Assembly (NCBI RefSeq): GCF_035958815.1
Contig: NZ_CP108383.1
Coordinates: 8,494,001-8,558,000, forward strand
DNA from: Nocardia sp. NBC_01327
Lineage (GTDB): Bacteria > Actinomycetota > Actinomycetes > Mycobacteriales > Mycobacteriaceae
Length of the DNA stretch: 64,000 nucleotides
Direction: 5' to 3'
Shown: piece by piece, positions 8,530-16,914 of the stretch
Position numbering within the stretch: the first letter of the stretch is position 1
Layout of the letters: every line of letters begins with the position of its first letter
The notes under the pieces: generated by a model
Told to the model about the DNA's origin: nothing
What the model saw: the letters and a program-made list of their open reading frames with translations, nothing else
Databases searched by the model: none
Translations under genes and position numbers: made by a program

Positions 8530-9693
8530 TCAGGACTTGGTCGGCGTGGCCAGAATGCGGTCGCTGAACGCCCCGATGGCATCCCACATCTGCGGATTCA
8601 ATTGAGTGTGCGTGCCGGTTCCGACCACCGTCTGGAAATCCACGCCATCGGCGGCGAACTGAGCGGCCAGCGCGGCATGCAGCGGGGACGGCACGGTGAT
8701 GTCATTCGTATTGAGCAGCAACAGGATCGGCGCATCGTAGCCACTGGTGGGAACGGTGATGTAGTCGTCGAACGCGGCCATGAAGCGGTCATCGTTCAGC
8801 GGGCGCGAGATCATATCGCCGATCGAGGTGCCGTCGATGACCTTCATGATGTCCTTGAAGCACAGGCTGGAAGCCTGGTCCACCACCTCACGCCCGCGCG
8901 GGGTCAGGTAATTCGCGTTCATGTCGAGTTCCGGGTGCGTTGCGCGCAGGCCCGCGAGCATGCTGACCACGAATCCGCTCACACCGTCCCCGGCCTCGCC
9001 CGGGATGGCGGGCACGTAGGGGCCGACGAACGGGGAGACCTTCTCGATATCCGAGGCCGGATCGACGGCGATGGTGCCGCGGAAGTCCAGATCGGGAGCA
9101 TCGGCGTGCTGCAGGTTGGCGGCGCCCAGCGCCGCGTGACCACCCTGGGAGAATCCGGTCAGCGCCCAGGTGCGCGACAGCGCGGGGCTGGCGGCACGCG
9201 CGGCGCGCACCATATCGATGGTGGCCGTCGCCTCGGTGCGGATTTCCAGATACGGATGCGGGCCGGTGTCGAAGCGGCCGAGCCCGAGGTAATCCGGGGC
9301 GACCACAGCGAAGCCCTTGCCCAGGAAGTATTGCAGCACACGGTCTTCAGCGGCGCGGCTCACATGCGTGGTGTCGGTCTGGCCGCCGCAACCGGGTCCG
9401 AGACCGGAGGTGCCGTGGTCGTAGGCCATGATCGGCCAGCCGCCGGCGGGCGCGGCGCCGTTCGGGACGAAGAGTGCGCCGCTGGCCTTGACCGCTTCGC
9501 CGTTCGAGCGCGTGGTCCAGTAGTCGATGATGGAACCGTTGGGCATACCGCGGAAGCCGTCGGGCGCCGCGGTTGTCGCGATAACCGCGCCCGGTGTCTC
9601 CGCTTGTGCCGGTGCTCCCGGAATTATCAGGAACGCACCCGCGGTCACCATGGACGCGGTGAAAATCCGCGTCCGCCAACCCAACACCCTCAT
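8530..9693 (-). CDS. Secreted lipase-family alpha/beta hydrolase, copy 2
   Basis: The 387-residue protein is a paralogue of the downstream gene, alike from the signal peptide (ending near APAQA) to the C-terminal ATPTKS. The nucleophile elbow is GFSQGGHAA and the His segment is GTGTHTQLNP. The start at ATG 9693 has GGAGG four bases upstream. An ATG at 9810 is in frame but lies in the divergent promoter, and it would place a hydrophilic stretch before the signal peptide. The gap to copy 1 is about 110 bases, so the two are likely co-transcribed. Confidence 0.87.
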   Translation of the reverse strand: MRVLGWRTRIFTASMVTAGAFLIIPGAPAQAETPGAVIATTAAPDGFRGMPNGSIIDYWTTRSNGEAVKASGALFVPNGAAPAGGWPIMAYDHGTSGLGPGCGGQTDTTHVSRAAEDRVLQYFLGKGFAVVAPDYLGLGRFDTGPHPYLEIRTEATATIDMVRAARAASPALSRTWALTGFSQGGHAALGAANLQHADAPDLDFRGTIAVDPASDIEKVSPFVGPYVPAIPGEAGDGVSGFVVSMLAGLRATHPELDMNANYLTPRGREVVDQASSLCFKDIMKVIDGTSIGDMISRPLNDDRFMAAFDDYITVPTSGYDAPILLLLNTNDITVPSPLHAALAAQFAADGVDFQTVVGTGTHTQLNPQMWDAIGAFSDRILATPTKS

Positions 9694-9809
9694 CAGTCCT
9701 CCATAAAACACCGACCCGCAAAACACAGTGCACGCGCGAATGAGCTTAGCTATTAGATCGACCGTCCAGTATGAGAAAACTCTGTGATCGGGAGCCCGTC
9801 CCGCAGCCA

Positions 9810-9838
9810 TTGACGCCGAGTGAAACTTGTTCTAATTT
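9810..9838 (+). promoter_or_regulatory. Sigma-A-like promoter of leaderless SDR gene
   Basis: TTGACG (9810-9815) and TAATTT (9833-9838) are separated by 17 bases. The ATG at 9845 follows the -10 box by six bases, so transcription should begin at or next to the start codon. Confidence 0.7.
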
Positions 9839-9844
9839 CGCGCC

Positions 9845-10615
9845 ATGCTGAGCAGATATGAAGGACGCCGAGTAATCGTCACCGGAGCCGGTTCCGGTAT
9901 CGGCCAGGGCATCGCCCTGCGCCTCCTCTCCGAAGGCGCGCAGCTGGTCGCCGCCGATGTCAACGACGCCGGGCTGACCGCCACCGTCGAAGCCGCTCCC
10001 GCCGACCAGCGGGACCGGCTGCACACCGTGCACCTGGACGTCTCCGATCCGGAATCGGTGCACACCGCCACCGCCGACGCCTTCGAAACCCTCGGCGGCC
10101 TCGATGTTCTGGTGAATGCCGCCGGCATCATGCGTGCCGGGCACACGCACGAAATGCCCGTGGAGGTCTGGAATCAGGTGCTCGCGGTGAACCTCACCGG
10201 CACCTTCCTGATGATCCAGTCCGCTATCCCCCAGCTCATCGAATCCGCGCACGGCGGCGTGATCGTGAACTTCTCCTCCACCGCGGCCTTCGGCTCCAAC
10301 CCGTACATGGCCGCGTACGCCGCGTCCAAGGCCGGCGTCAACGCGCTGACCCACTCCATCGCCCTCGAATACGTGAAAAAGGGCCTGCGCGCGGTGAATA
10401 TCGTGCCGGGCGGCATCAGCACCGGCATCACCTCCGGGCTCTCCCTCCCCGCCGACGCCGACTGGTCGCTCATGGCCCGCCTCCCCGGCTGGATCGACGG
10501 CGGCGCCCTGGGCAAGCCGGAAGACATCGCCGGCGTGGTGGCCATGGTCGCCTCCGACGACGGCCGCTACATGACTGGCACCGAGCTCCGCGTCGACGGC
10601 GGCGCACTGATGTAA
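9845..10615 (+). CDS. SDR-family oxidoreductase
   Basis: The 256-residue classical SDR has TGAGSGIGQGIA, DVND after the second strand (NAD or NADP binding), NAAGIM and the catalytic YAASK pair. The C-terminus is GTELRVDGGALM. The substrate is not evident. It is transcribed alone from a clear promoter, divergent from the lipase pair. It is followed by a repeat-rich stretch with a long dyad that probably ends its transcript. It lies within the second insertion in the rpfB-rsmA block. Confidence 0.88.
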   Translation: MLSRYEGRRVIVTGAGSGIGQGIALRLLSEGAQLVAADVNDAGLTATVEAAPADQRDRLHTVHLDVSDPESVHTATADAFETLGGLDVLVNAAGIMRAGHTHEMPVEVWNQVLAVNLTGTFLMIQSAIPQLIESAHGGVIVNFSSTAAFGSNPYMAAYAASKAGVNALTHSIALEYVKKGLRAVNIVPGGISTGITSGLSLPADADWSLMARLPGWIDGGALGKPEDIAGVVAMVASDDGRYMTGTELRVDGGALM

Positions 10616-10622
10616 TCCCAAG

Positions 10623-10729
10623 CCGCACAGCCCGCGCCGCGCCAACACAGCCCGCGCCGCGCCGCACAGCCCGTGTCTGCACCGCACAGCCCGAACAGAG
10701 GTTGTGCGATATGGACATGGGCTGTGCGG
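10623..10729. repeat. About 20-base tandem repeats ending in an inverted copy
   Basis: CACAGCCCG recurs four times about every 20 bases (ending at 10634, 10654, 10673 and 10693), three copies as CCGCACAGCCCG. An inverted copy, GGGCTGTGCGG, lies at 10719-10729 and can pair with the last direct copy (10682-10692) across a 26-base loop. It separates the SDR gene from convergent rpfB, so a terminator role is possible. The tandem copies are not explained by that. Confidence 0.7.
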
Positions 10730-10813
10730 GTGCTACAGGCGCTGTTCGGCGGACGGCAGGGCTGGAAGGCCCGGCTTGGCGTGAGGCGTTCGGGCTGAAC
10801 AATTCTCGAGGCG

Positions 10814-11962
10814 CTAGCTGATGCCCAGGCGGCTGGTGCACGCGGGCCAGGCGCCCCAGCCCTGGCGGGCGCGGGTCACCTCGGCAATGGCGATCTGTTC
10901 TTCGCGGGTGGCCAGGTCGGCGCGGGGGGCGTAGCGGGTGCCGCCCTGGCGCTCCCAGGTGTTCTGGTCGAATTGCACGCCGCCGTAGAAACCGTTGCCG
11001 GTATTGATCGCCCAGTTGCCGGTGGATTCGCATTTGGCGAGGGCGTCCCAGGTGGCGCCGTCGCGGACGTCGGGGACCTCGGTGCCGGGTTTGGCGCCCT
11101 TGCGGATGGTCTTGGGCGCGGCGGGGACGATCACGGTGGAGTGGATCGGATCCCGGCCCGCCTCTTTGCCGTTCACGATGGACACCGCGAAGGTGACGTC
11201 CTGAGTGCCTGGCGTGCCCTGGTTTTCGACAATGGTCCGGCTCATATTGAGCGTGGGATCGTCGATGACGTTCTCCGGCGGGTCCAAAGGCACGCGCTCG
11301 GTGCGGTTTTCGACAACCTTGCGGGTGACCACGATTTTCATGCCGTCGGTCAGCGGGGTATCAGCGGCCGGGACGACAAAATCCTGATTGATGAGCGGGC
11401 GGCCCTGCACCTCGAGCAGCTGCCCGACGGTGGGCGCGGCCAGGCGCACCAGCGAGGCGGAGCTGCCGTTGTCGGCCAGCTCCACGGTGCGCGGATTGGT
11501 GATCAGCAATTGCGCGCCCACCAGCGGCAGCGGCGTCGGGCGCGAGGGCGAGGTGAAGACATCGCCGGGCAGCTTCAGCTGCACGATCGCCTGGGCGACG
11601 GTGAGCGCGGTGGTCCAGGCCTTGGACGGCGTGCCGTCGGTGATGAGCGAGACCTCACGGGCCCGGTTCAGCGTGATGGTGTCGCCGTCGTGGACTCGTG
11701 AACCGGCAGAAGGGGATACGTCATCGCGCGAGCTGATGTCGTACCCGGCGTCCTTGAGCACGCCGCGCACATTCAGGTACATGGTGCTGCGGCTGGTGGA
11801 TTGGCCGTCGATCACGACCGTGACGACCTTCTTGTTCATGATGGCCAGGCCCGCACCGACTATGAGCGTGGCAAGCATCGCCGCGATGGCGCCGTACAGC
11901 AACGGCGAGCGCGACGAGTTGATCTTCGCCAAAGCGTTCACAGGAAATCCCGGCATGGTCAC
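10814..11962 (-). CDS. rpfB: Resuscitation-promoting factor RpfB
   Basis: RpfB is a peptidoglycan-cleaving enzyme that helps dormant cells resume growth. The 382-residue protein has an N-terminal membrane helix (about 21-42), repeated DUF348 modules, a G5 domain (around residues 215-290) and a C-terminal lysozyme-like Rpf domain with catalytic Glu312 in CESTGNW. Cysteines in AKCES and PACTS should form the usual disulfide. Architecture and length match M. tuberculosis RpfB. It follows tatD after 147 bases. The downstream partner rsmA is displaced by about 3.7 kb. Confidence 0.95.
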   Translation of the reverse strand: MTMPGFPVNALAKINSSRSPLLYGAIAAMLATLIVGAGLAIMNKKVVTVVIDGQSTSRSTMYLNVRGVLKDAGYDISSRDDVSPSAGSRVHDGDTITLNRAREVSLITDGTPSKAWTTALTVAQAIVQLKLPGDVFTSPSRPTPLPLVGAQLLITNPRTVELADNGSSASLVRLAAPTVGQLLEVQGRPLINQDFVVPAADTPLTDGMKIVVTRKVVENRTERVPLDPPENVIDDPTLNMSRTIVENQGTPGTQDVTFAVSIVNGKEAGRDPIHSTVIVPAAPKTIRKGAKPGTEVPDVRDGATWDALAKCESTGNWAINTGNGFYGGVQFDQNTWERQGGTRYAPRADLATREEQIAIAEVTRARQGWGAWPACTSRLGIS

Positions 11963-12109
11963 AGTACGATAACGAGGGGGTCAGCAATTGACAACCGATC
12001 CACCGGAACTGCGCGTATCAAAATTACGAACAGATATCGAGCCGCAGGTGAATCAAGATCACGCTGGATCATAGTGAGCCAAGCCACAGCGGCATAGCCG
12101 GGGCCACAC

Positions 12110-12946
12110 TCAGATTCCGTACACCCGCCGGGCATTCGCGGTGGTGATCTTGGCCAGCGTCACCGGATCCTGTTCGCGCACCTCGGCCAGCGCGCGCAGC
12201 GTGTACGGCAGCATGTAGGACTCGTTCGGCGCACCCCGGAAGGGATGCGGGGTGAGGAACGGAGCGTCCGTTTCGACCAGAATGTGGGCATCTGGAACGA
12301 GTTTCGCGGCCTCCCGCAATTCATGGGCATTCTTGAAACTCACGGTTCCGGAGAAACTCAGCACGTACCCCTGATCCACGCAGGCCTGCGCCATGTTCGC
12401 ATCGGAGGAGAAGCAGTGGAAGATCACGGTTTCCGGCGCGCCCTCGTCCAGCAGCACCGCCAGCAGATCGTGATCGGCCTCGCGATTGTGGATCATGAGC
12501 GGCTTGCGCAGCCGCTTGGCCAGGTCGATATGCCAGCGGAAACCCTCGACCTGCTCCTCGATATCGGCGCAGCCCTCCAGCTTTCCGGGCCAATAGTAAT
12601 CGAGCCCGGTCTCACCGACGGCGACCACGCGCGGGTCGGCGGCCAGGCGCTCGAGCTCGGCCTTGGCCGCATCGTCGAGGGCGTTGGCGCGGGTCGGATG
12701 CAGGGCGACGGCCGCGTACACCCGCCGATCCCAGTGCGCGGCCCGCACGGCGAACTGCGCGGCGGCCAGATCGTCGGCCACCGTCACCACCTCGCGCACA
12801 CCGACCGCTTCGGCGCGATCCATAATGGCCGCAACCGATTCCGCATCGGTCGCGCCGCACGCGTCCAGATGGGTGTGCGCGTCGATGAGGGGAGCCAGCG
12901 GCTCCGGCGGCTCGGGCGCGGGCCGGGTATTACGCATGGACGACAC
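12110..12946 (-). CDS. tatD: TatD-family metal-dependent DNase
   Basis: The 278-residue TIM-barrel hydrolase shows the metal-ligand motifs DAHTHLD, GETGLDYYW, IHNREADHD, FHCFSSD and ETDAPFL. TatD enzymes act as 3'-5' DNases. ATG 12946 is taken as the start; ATG 12937 is close and equally possible. It is divergent from metG across 58 bases, the arrangement found in other mycolata, and is probably co-transcribed with rpfB. Confidence 0.93.
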   Translation of the reverse strand: MSSMRNTRPAPEPPEPLAPLIDAHTHLDACGATDAESVAAIMDRAEAVGVREVVTVADDLAAAQFAVRAAHWDRRVYAAVALHPTRANALDDAAKAELERLAADPRVVAVGETGLDYYWPGKLEGCADIEEQVEGFRWHIDLAKRLRKPLMIHNREADHDLLAVLLDEGAPETVIFHCFSSDANMAQACVDQGYVLSFSGTVSFKNAHELREAAKLVPDAHILVETDAPFLTPHPFRGAPNESYMLPYTLRALAEVREQDPVTLAKITTANARRVYGI

Positions 12947-13004
12947 CTGCCACGGGGATATTCACGCGAGCGACTCGGGACACGCAGATTAGAGTAGACA
13001 CACC

Positions 13005-14564
13005 ATGAGTGCATCCGAACGCCCCGCCTTCTATGTCACCACGGCCATCGCCTACCCGAACGGCGCGCCGCACATCGGCCACGCCTACGAGTACATCTCC
13101 ACCGATGCGCTGGCTCGCTTCAAGCGGCTCGACGGGTTCGATGTCTTCTTCATGACGGGCACCGACGAGCACGGCCAGAAGGTGCAGCAGGCCGCCAAGG
13201 CCGCCGGTGTTCCGGAGCACGAATACGCCTCCGGCAACTCCGATGTGTTCGAGCGCATGGACAAGGCCCTCGATATCTCGTTCGACCGGTTCATCCGGAC
13301 CACCGACGAGGACCACCTCGCCGCGTCCGCCGCGATCTGGGAGCGGATGGTCGCCAATGGCGATATCTACCCGGATACCTACTCCGGCTGGTACTCGGTG
13401 CGCGACGAGGCGTTCTACACCGAGGAGGAGACCACCCTTCAGGCGGACGGCACCCGCATCTCCACCGATACCAAGACGCCGGTGGAGTGGACCGAGGAGT
13501 CGAACTACTTCTTCCGGCTGTCCAACTACCAGGACAGGCTGCTCGAACTGTACGAGACCAAGCCGGAATTCATCGCGCCCGCGACCCGGCGCAATGAGAT
13601 CGTCTCGTATGTGAAGGCCGGTCTGAAGGATCTGTCGATCTCCCGCACCACCTTCGACTGGGGTGTTCCGGTGCCCAGCGATCCGGCGCACGTCATGTAC
13701 GTGTGGGTGGACGCGCTGACCAACTACCTCACCGGTGCGGGCTTCCCGAATACCGATTCGGCCGCCTTCCAGAAGTTCTGGCCCGCCGATCTGCACATCA
13801 TCGGCAAGGACATCACCCGCTTCCACACCGTGTACTGGCCGGCGTTCCTGATGTCGGCCGGAATCGAGCTGCCCAAGCGCGTTTTCGTGCACGGGTTCCT
13901 CTACAACAAGGGCGAGAAGATGTCGAAGTCGACCGGCAATGTGGTCGATCCGACGGAGCTCGTGGACACCTACGGGCTCGATGCCGTGCGGTTCTTCCTG
14001 CTGCGCGAGATCTCCTACGGGCAGGACGGCTCGTACAGCCACGAGGGCATCGTCAGCCGGATCAATACCGATCTGGCCAATGAGTACGGCAATCTGGCGC
14101 AGCGCACGCTGAAGATCTCCGCGCGTGATTTCGGCCCGGTGGTGCCGGCGCCCGGTGATTTCACCGATGAGGACAAGGCGCTGCTGGAGCTCGCGAACGG
14201 GCTGCTGGAGCGGGTGCGGGCCGAATTCGACCAGCAGCAGCTCCATTTGGGCCTGGAGGAGCTGTGGGTCGCACTGCGCGAGACCAACCGCTACTTCTCC
14301 GCGCAGGCGCCGTGGACCCTCGCCAAATCCGGCACGCCGGAGGATGTGGCCCGGGAGGCCACCATTCTCTACGTGACCATGGAGGTGCTGCGCATCGTGA
14401 CGATCCTGGTGCAGCCGGTGATCCCGGCTTCCGCGGAGAAGATCCTGGATCTGCTCGGCCAGACCGGGCGCACCTTCGCCGATATCGCCATCCCGATCCA
14501 GCCGGGCACCGCCCTGCCGGAGCCGGAGGTCGTCTTCCCGAAGTACGTGGAGCCCAAGGTCTAG
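13005..14564 (+). CDS. metG: Methionyl-tRNA synthetase
   Basis: This class I synthetase charges tRNA-Met and the initiator tRNA. The 519-residue sequence has PHIGHAYEY (HIGH at 23-26) and KMSKS (305-309). It ends soon after the anticodon-binding helical domain, with no C-terminal dimerising tRNA-binding domain, as usual in actinobacteria. TAGAGT at 12990-12995 places the transcript start almost at ATG 13005. A strong hairpin follows the stop. Confidence 0.97.
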   Translation: MSASERPAFYVTTAIAYPNGAPHIGHAYEYISTDALARFKRLDGFDVFFMTGTDEHGQKVQQAAKAAGVPEHEYASGNSDVFERMDKALDISFDRFIRTTDEDHLAASAAIWERMVANGDIYPDTYSGWYSVRDEAFYTEEETTLQADGTRISTDTKTPVEWTEESNYFFRLSNYQDRLLELYETKPEFIAPATRRNEIVSYVKAGLKDLSISRTTFDWGVPVPSDPAHVMYVWVDALTNYLTGAGFPNTDSAAFQKFWPADLHIIGKDITRFHTVYWPAFLMSAGIELPKRVFVHGFLYNKGEKMSKSTGNVVDPTELVDTYGLDAVRFFLLREISYGQDGSYSHEGIVSRINTDLANEYGNLAQRTLKISARDFGPVVPAPGDFTDEDKALLELANGLLERVRAEFDQQQLHLGLEELWVALRETNRYFSAQAPWTLAKSGTPEDVAREATILYVTMEVLRIVTILVQPVIPASAEKILDLLGQTGRTFADIAIPIQPGTALPEPEVVFPKYVEPKV

Positions 14565-14582
14565 CCACTCTCGCCAATCAAC

Positions 14583-14615
14583 CGACGGCCCTGAGCAATT
14601 CGCTCGGGGCCGTCG
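14583..14615 (+). terminator. Hairpin terminator after metG
   Basis: Two 14-base arms (14583-14596 and 14602-14615) pair with one wobble around a five-base loop, 18 bases after the metG stop. Only TTG follows, so no real T-tract is present. Confidence 0.8.
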
Positions 14616-14951
14616 TTGCTGTGCACCGGATGTTCATCCACCCCACGGCCCGCGAATTCCGGTGCGACGGTTGCCGTTCATCGATGTCCGGTGTGAAACC
14701 CGCTGCCGCTCAGACAGTTTCAAACGGAAATACACGTAACTACAGGTTACATCTTTTGTTCCCGGCGGCAGAGGTGAAGTCCCTCACAGGCCCGAATGAT
14801 AGGCCGATGCTCTCACCGGCGAAAACCTTTGCCGAACAAGATGTCTCAGACAATGCACGGGCGTCCGTCCGGTCGCAGCCGTGGTTACCGTCGAGTAGTC
14901 TCAGTTCGTCACCGATTCAGATTGCAATTCTTCGCACTTTCAGGAGTCCCT
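14616..14951 (+). promoter_or_regulatory. Leader region of the nlt operon
   Basis: This 336-base stretch between the metG terminator and nltA holds no convincing gene. It is visibly richer in A and T than its surroundings, especially 14720-14800 and 14900-14945. CAGGAG at 14941-14946 is the ribosome site that fixes the nltA start at GTG 14952. A weak -10 candidate, TAGTCT, lies at 14896-14901 without a clear -35. An open frame in nltA register from 14796 is read as untranslated leader because thiolase similarity begins only at 14952. Confidence 0.5.
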
Positions 14952-16001
14952 GTGTCGCATTCTCGATTCGAGTCGATAGGCGCCTACCTGCCATCGAAAC
15001 GCGTCACCACCGAAGAGCTCGTCTCGCAATTGAAGGAGACCCCCGGGTTCGATCTCGAAAAAATTACGGGTGTTAAGGAAAGACGCTTCCGCGACACTAC
15101 ACCCGAAAACCACGAAGACTCGTTCATTCTCGCAATGAATGCCGCGCAGGACTGTTTGTCCAGGTCACAGTATGCGGCGTCCGATCTCGACGTGATCATC
15201 TCCACCTCGATCACGCGCAGTCGCGGCACGAAGATGTACATGCAGCCCTCCTTCGCCGGCACGCTTGCCCGGGATCTCGGAGCGCGCGCCGACACCATTT
15301 CTTTCGACCTTTCCAATGCCTGCGCCGGAATGATGACCGGCACCTACATTCTCGATCGAATGATTCGTTCGGGTGCGGTGAAGCGCGGCATGGTCGTGAG
15401 TGGTGAAGCAATTACACCGATCGCCGAAACCGCGGTCGAGGAGATCACCGAGAAATACGATCTGCAATTCGCATCGCTCACCGTCGGCGATTCGGGCGCG
15501 GCCGTCATCATCGATGAGGCGGTCGACGACAATGACAAGATCCACTACATCGAACTGACCACCGCGTCGGAGTTCTCGCACCTGTGCCTGGGCATGCCCA
15601 GTGAAAAATCCCAGGGCGTCTCGCTGTACACGGACAACCGCAAAATGCACAACGAATCGCGCTTCCTGCTCTGGACCGATACGCAGGGCAACTTCATGGC
15701 CGATCGCGGCACCACGTTCGAGGACGAGGGCTTCGACTACATCATCCACCACCAGTTCGGCGCCGGCGCGATTCCGTTCATGAACGCGATTGCCGCACGC
15801 GAGTTCGGCCACCCGATGCCGCCGGACCTGAATGTGATCGAGAAGTACGGAAACACTTCCACCACTTCACATTTCATCGTGCTGCACGATCAGCTGAGCC
15901 AGCAGAACATCGCATCCGGATCCAAGGTCCTGATGGTCCCCGCCGCCTCCGGCGTCGTCGGGGGATTCCTGTCCACCACGATTTCATCTCTGAAGGTCTG
16001 A
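14952..16001 (+). CDS. nltA: OleA-like acyl-CoA condensing thiolase, Cys-bearing subunit
   Basis: OleA enzymes join two long acyl-CoAs head to head to give a 2-alkyl-3-keto acid. This 349-residue protein has catalytic Cys124 in LSNACAG, His266/267 in IIHHQF and Asn301 in YGNTST. The glutamate that OleA inserts across the dimer interface (LEPS in Xanthomonas) is replaced by Gln98 in MQPS. The next gene keeps that Glu but lacks the Cys, so the pair should form a heterodimer, as I recall for nocardiolactone NltA/NltB. GTG 14952 is supported by CAGGAG. The gene is less GC-rich than its neighbours. Confidence 0.85.
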   Translation: MSHSRFESIGAYLPSKRVTTEELVSQLKETPGFDLEKITGVKERRFRDTTPENHEDSFILAMNAAQDCLSRSQYAASDLDVIISTSITRSRGTKMYMQPSFAGTLARDLGARADTISFDLSNACAGMMTGTYILDRMIRSGAVKRGMVVSGEAITPIAETAVEEITEKYDLQFASLTVGDSGAAVIIDEAVDDNDKIHYIELTTASEFSHLCLGMPSEKSQGVSLYTDNRKMHNESRFLLWTDTQGNFMADRGTTFEDEGFDYIIHHQFGAGAIPFMNAIAAREFGHPMPPDLNVIEKYGNTSTTSHFIVLHDQLSQQNIASGSKVLMVPAASGVVGGFLSTTISSLKV

Positions 16002-16002
16002 C

Positions 16003-16914
16003 ATGGGCGTGCGTATCAAATCCACCGGAATCAGCCGGGCCGGAGACACTTTCAGCATTGTGGAGCTCAGCGGGGCCGCCGCGCGCCAGAGCATGGAGCG
16101 GGCCGGGGTGCGCCCCGACCAGGTCGGCGTGCTGATCAACGCGGGCATCTTCCGGGACTCGAATACGGTCGAACCGGCCGTCTCGGCGCTCATCCAGAAG
16201 GCCGCCGGCATCGGGCTCGACTATGTGAAGGAAGACCCGCGGTCGTTCTCCTTCGACCTGATGAACGCCGGTGTGGGCGTGCTCAATGCGGTGCAGGTGG
16301 CGCAGTCCATCCTCGCGACCGGCAGTGCCGAGCACGTGCTGATCGTCTCCGGCGACACCCACCCGTCCATGACGCGGGGTGCGGGCGATGACGAATTCCC
16401 TTACGCCACTTCGGGTGCCGCGCTCCTGCTGGAGAACACGGATGAGCCCGAGGGGTTCGGCCGGGTGCACACCGTCGCCGGCAGCGGCACTCCCGCCATC
16501 GAGTCCTATGTGGATCTCGACACCATGGGTACGCGCGGTCGCGGACTCATGACCGTCATCCGCGAACCCGATGCCGAGGACCGGCTGCTCGCCGTCGCCG
16601 CCGACGCGGCCCGGCTGGCGCTGTCGGAGGCCGAGCCGGAGCAGGCCACCACCGCCCTGATCGCGTCCACCCCGACCGGCGCCTTCCCGGAGCGGCTCGC
16701 GGCCGAACTGGGTATCGCACCGAACGCGGTCTTCGGACCCGATCTGTCCCAGGGTGATCCGCACACCGCGGCGCTGCCGCTGGCGTACGACGCGGCGCTC
16801 GCGGACAAGGCGCTCGACGGCTTCACCCATGTGCTGTTCGTCGCGGCCGGCGCGGGCCCCTCGGCCGCCGCCGTGCTCTACCGGCTCCCCGCCCCCGTCG
16901 GAGCCGCGGCGTGA
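16003..16914 (+). CDS. nltB: OleA-like thiolase paralogue without catalytic Cys, Glu-donor subunit
   Basis: The 303-residue thiolase-fold protein starts one base after nltA ends. The nucleophile position reads MNAGVG, with Gly90 where Cys is expected. The IHQ histidine region reads LIASTP and the Asn loop reads GDPHTA, so its own active site is dead. It keeps Glu57 in VEPA, aligned to the OleA glutamate that reaches into the partner site. I infer that it completes NltA's site in a heterodimer. Its stop overlaps the nltC GTG by four bases, implying translational coupling. Confidence 0.82.
   Translation: MGVRIKSTGISRAGDTFSIVELSGAAARQSMERAGVRPDQVGVLINAGIFRDSNTVEPAVSALIQKAAGIGLDYVKEDPRSFSFDLMNAGVGVLNAVQVAQSILATGSAEHVLIVSGDTHPSMTRGAGDDEFPYATSGAALLLENTDEPEGFGRVHTVAGSGTPAIESYVDLDTMGTRGRGLMTVIREPDAEDRLLAVAADAARLALSEAEPEQATTALIASTPTGAFPERLAAELGIAPNAVFGPDLSQGDPHTAALPLAYDAALADKALDGFTHVLFVAAGAGPSAAAVLYRLPAPVGAAA

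Noticed and set aside
9694..9810. Longer start for the second lipase
   Set aside because: It would overlap the divergent SDR promoter and place hydrophilic residues before the signal peptide; GGAGG supports 9693.
11963..12109. Riboswitch in the rpfB leader
   Set aside because: The 147-base gap has no clear conserved aptamer fold or terminator hairpin that I can recognise.
16003..16914. nltB as a pseudogene because its catalytic Cys is lost
   Set aside because: The frame is intact, it is coupled to both neighbours and it keeps the interface Glu, so loss of Cys looks functional.
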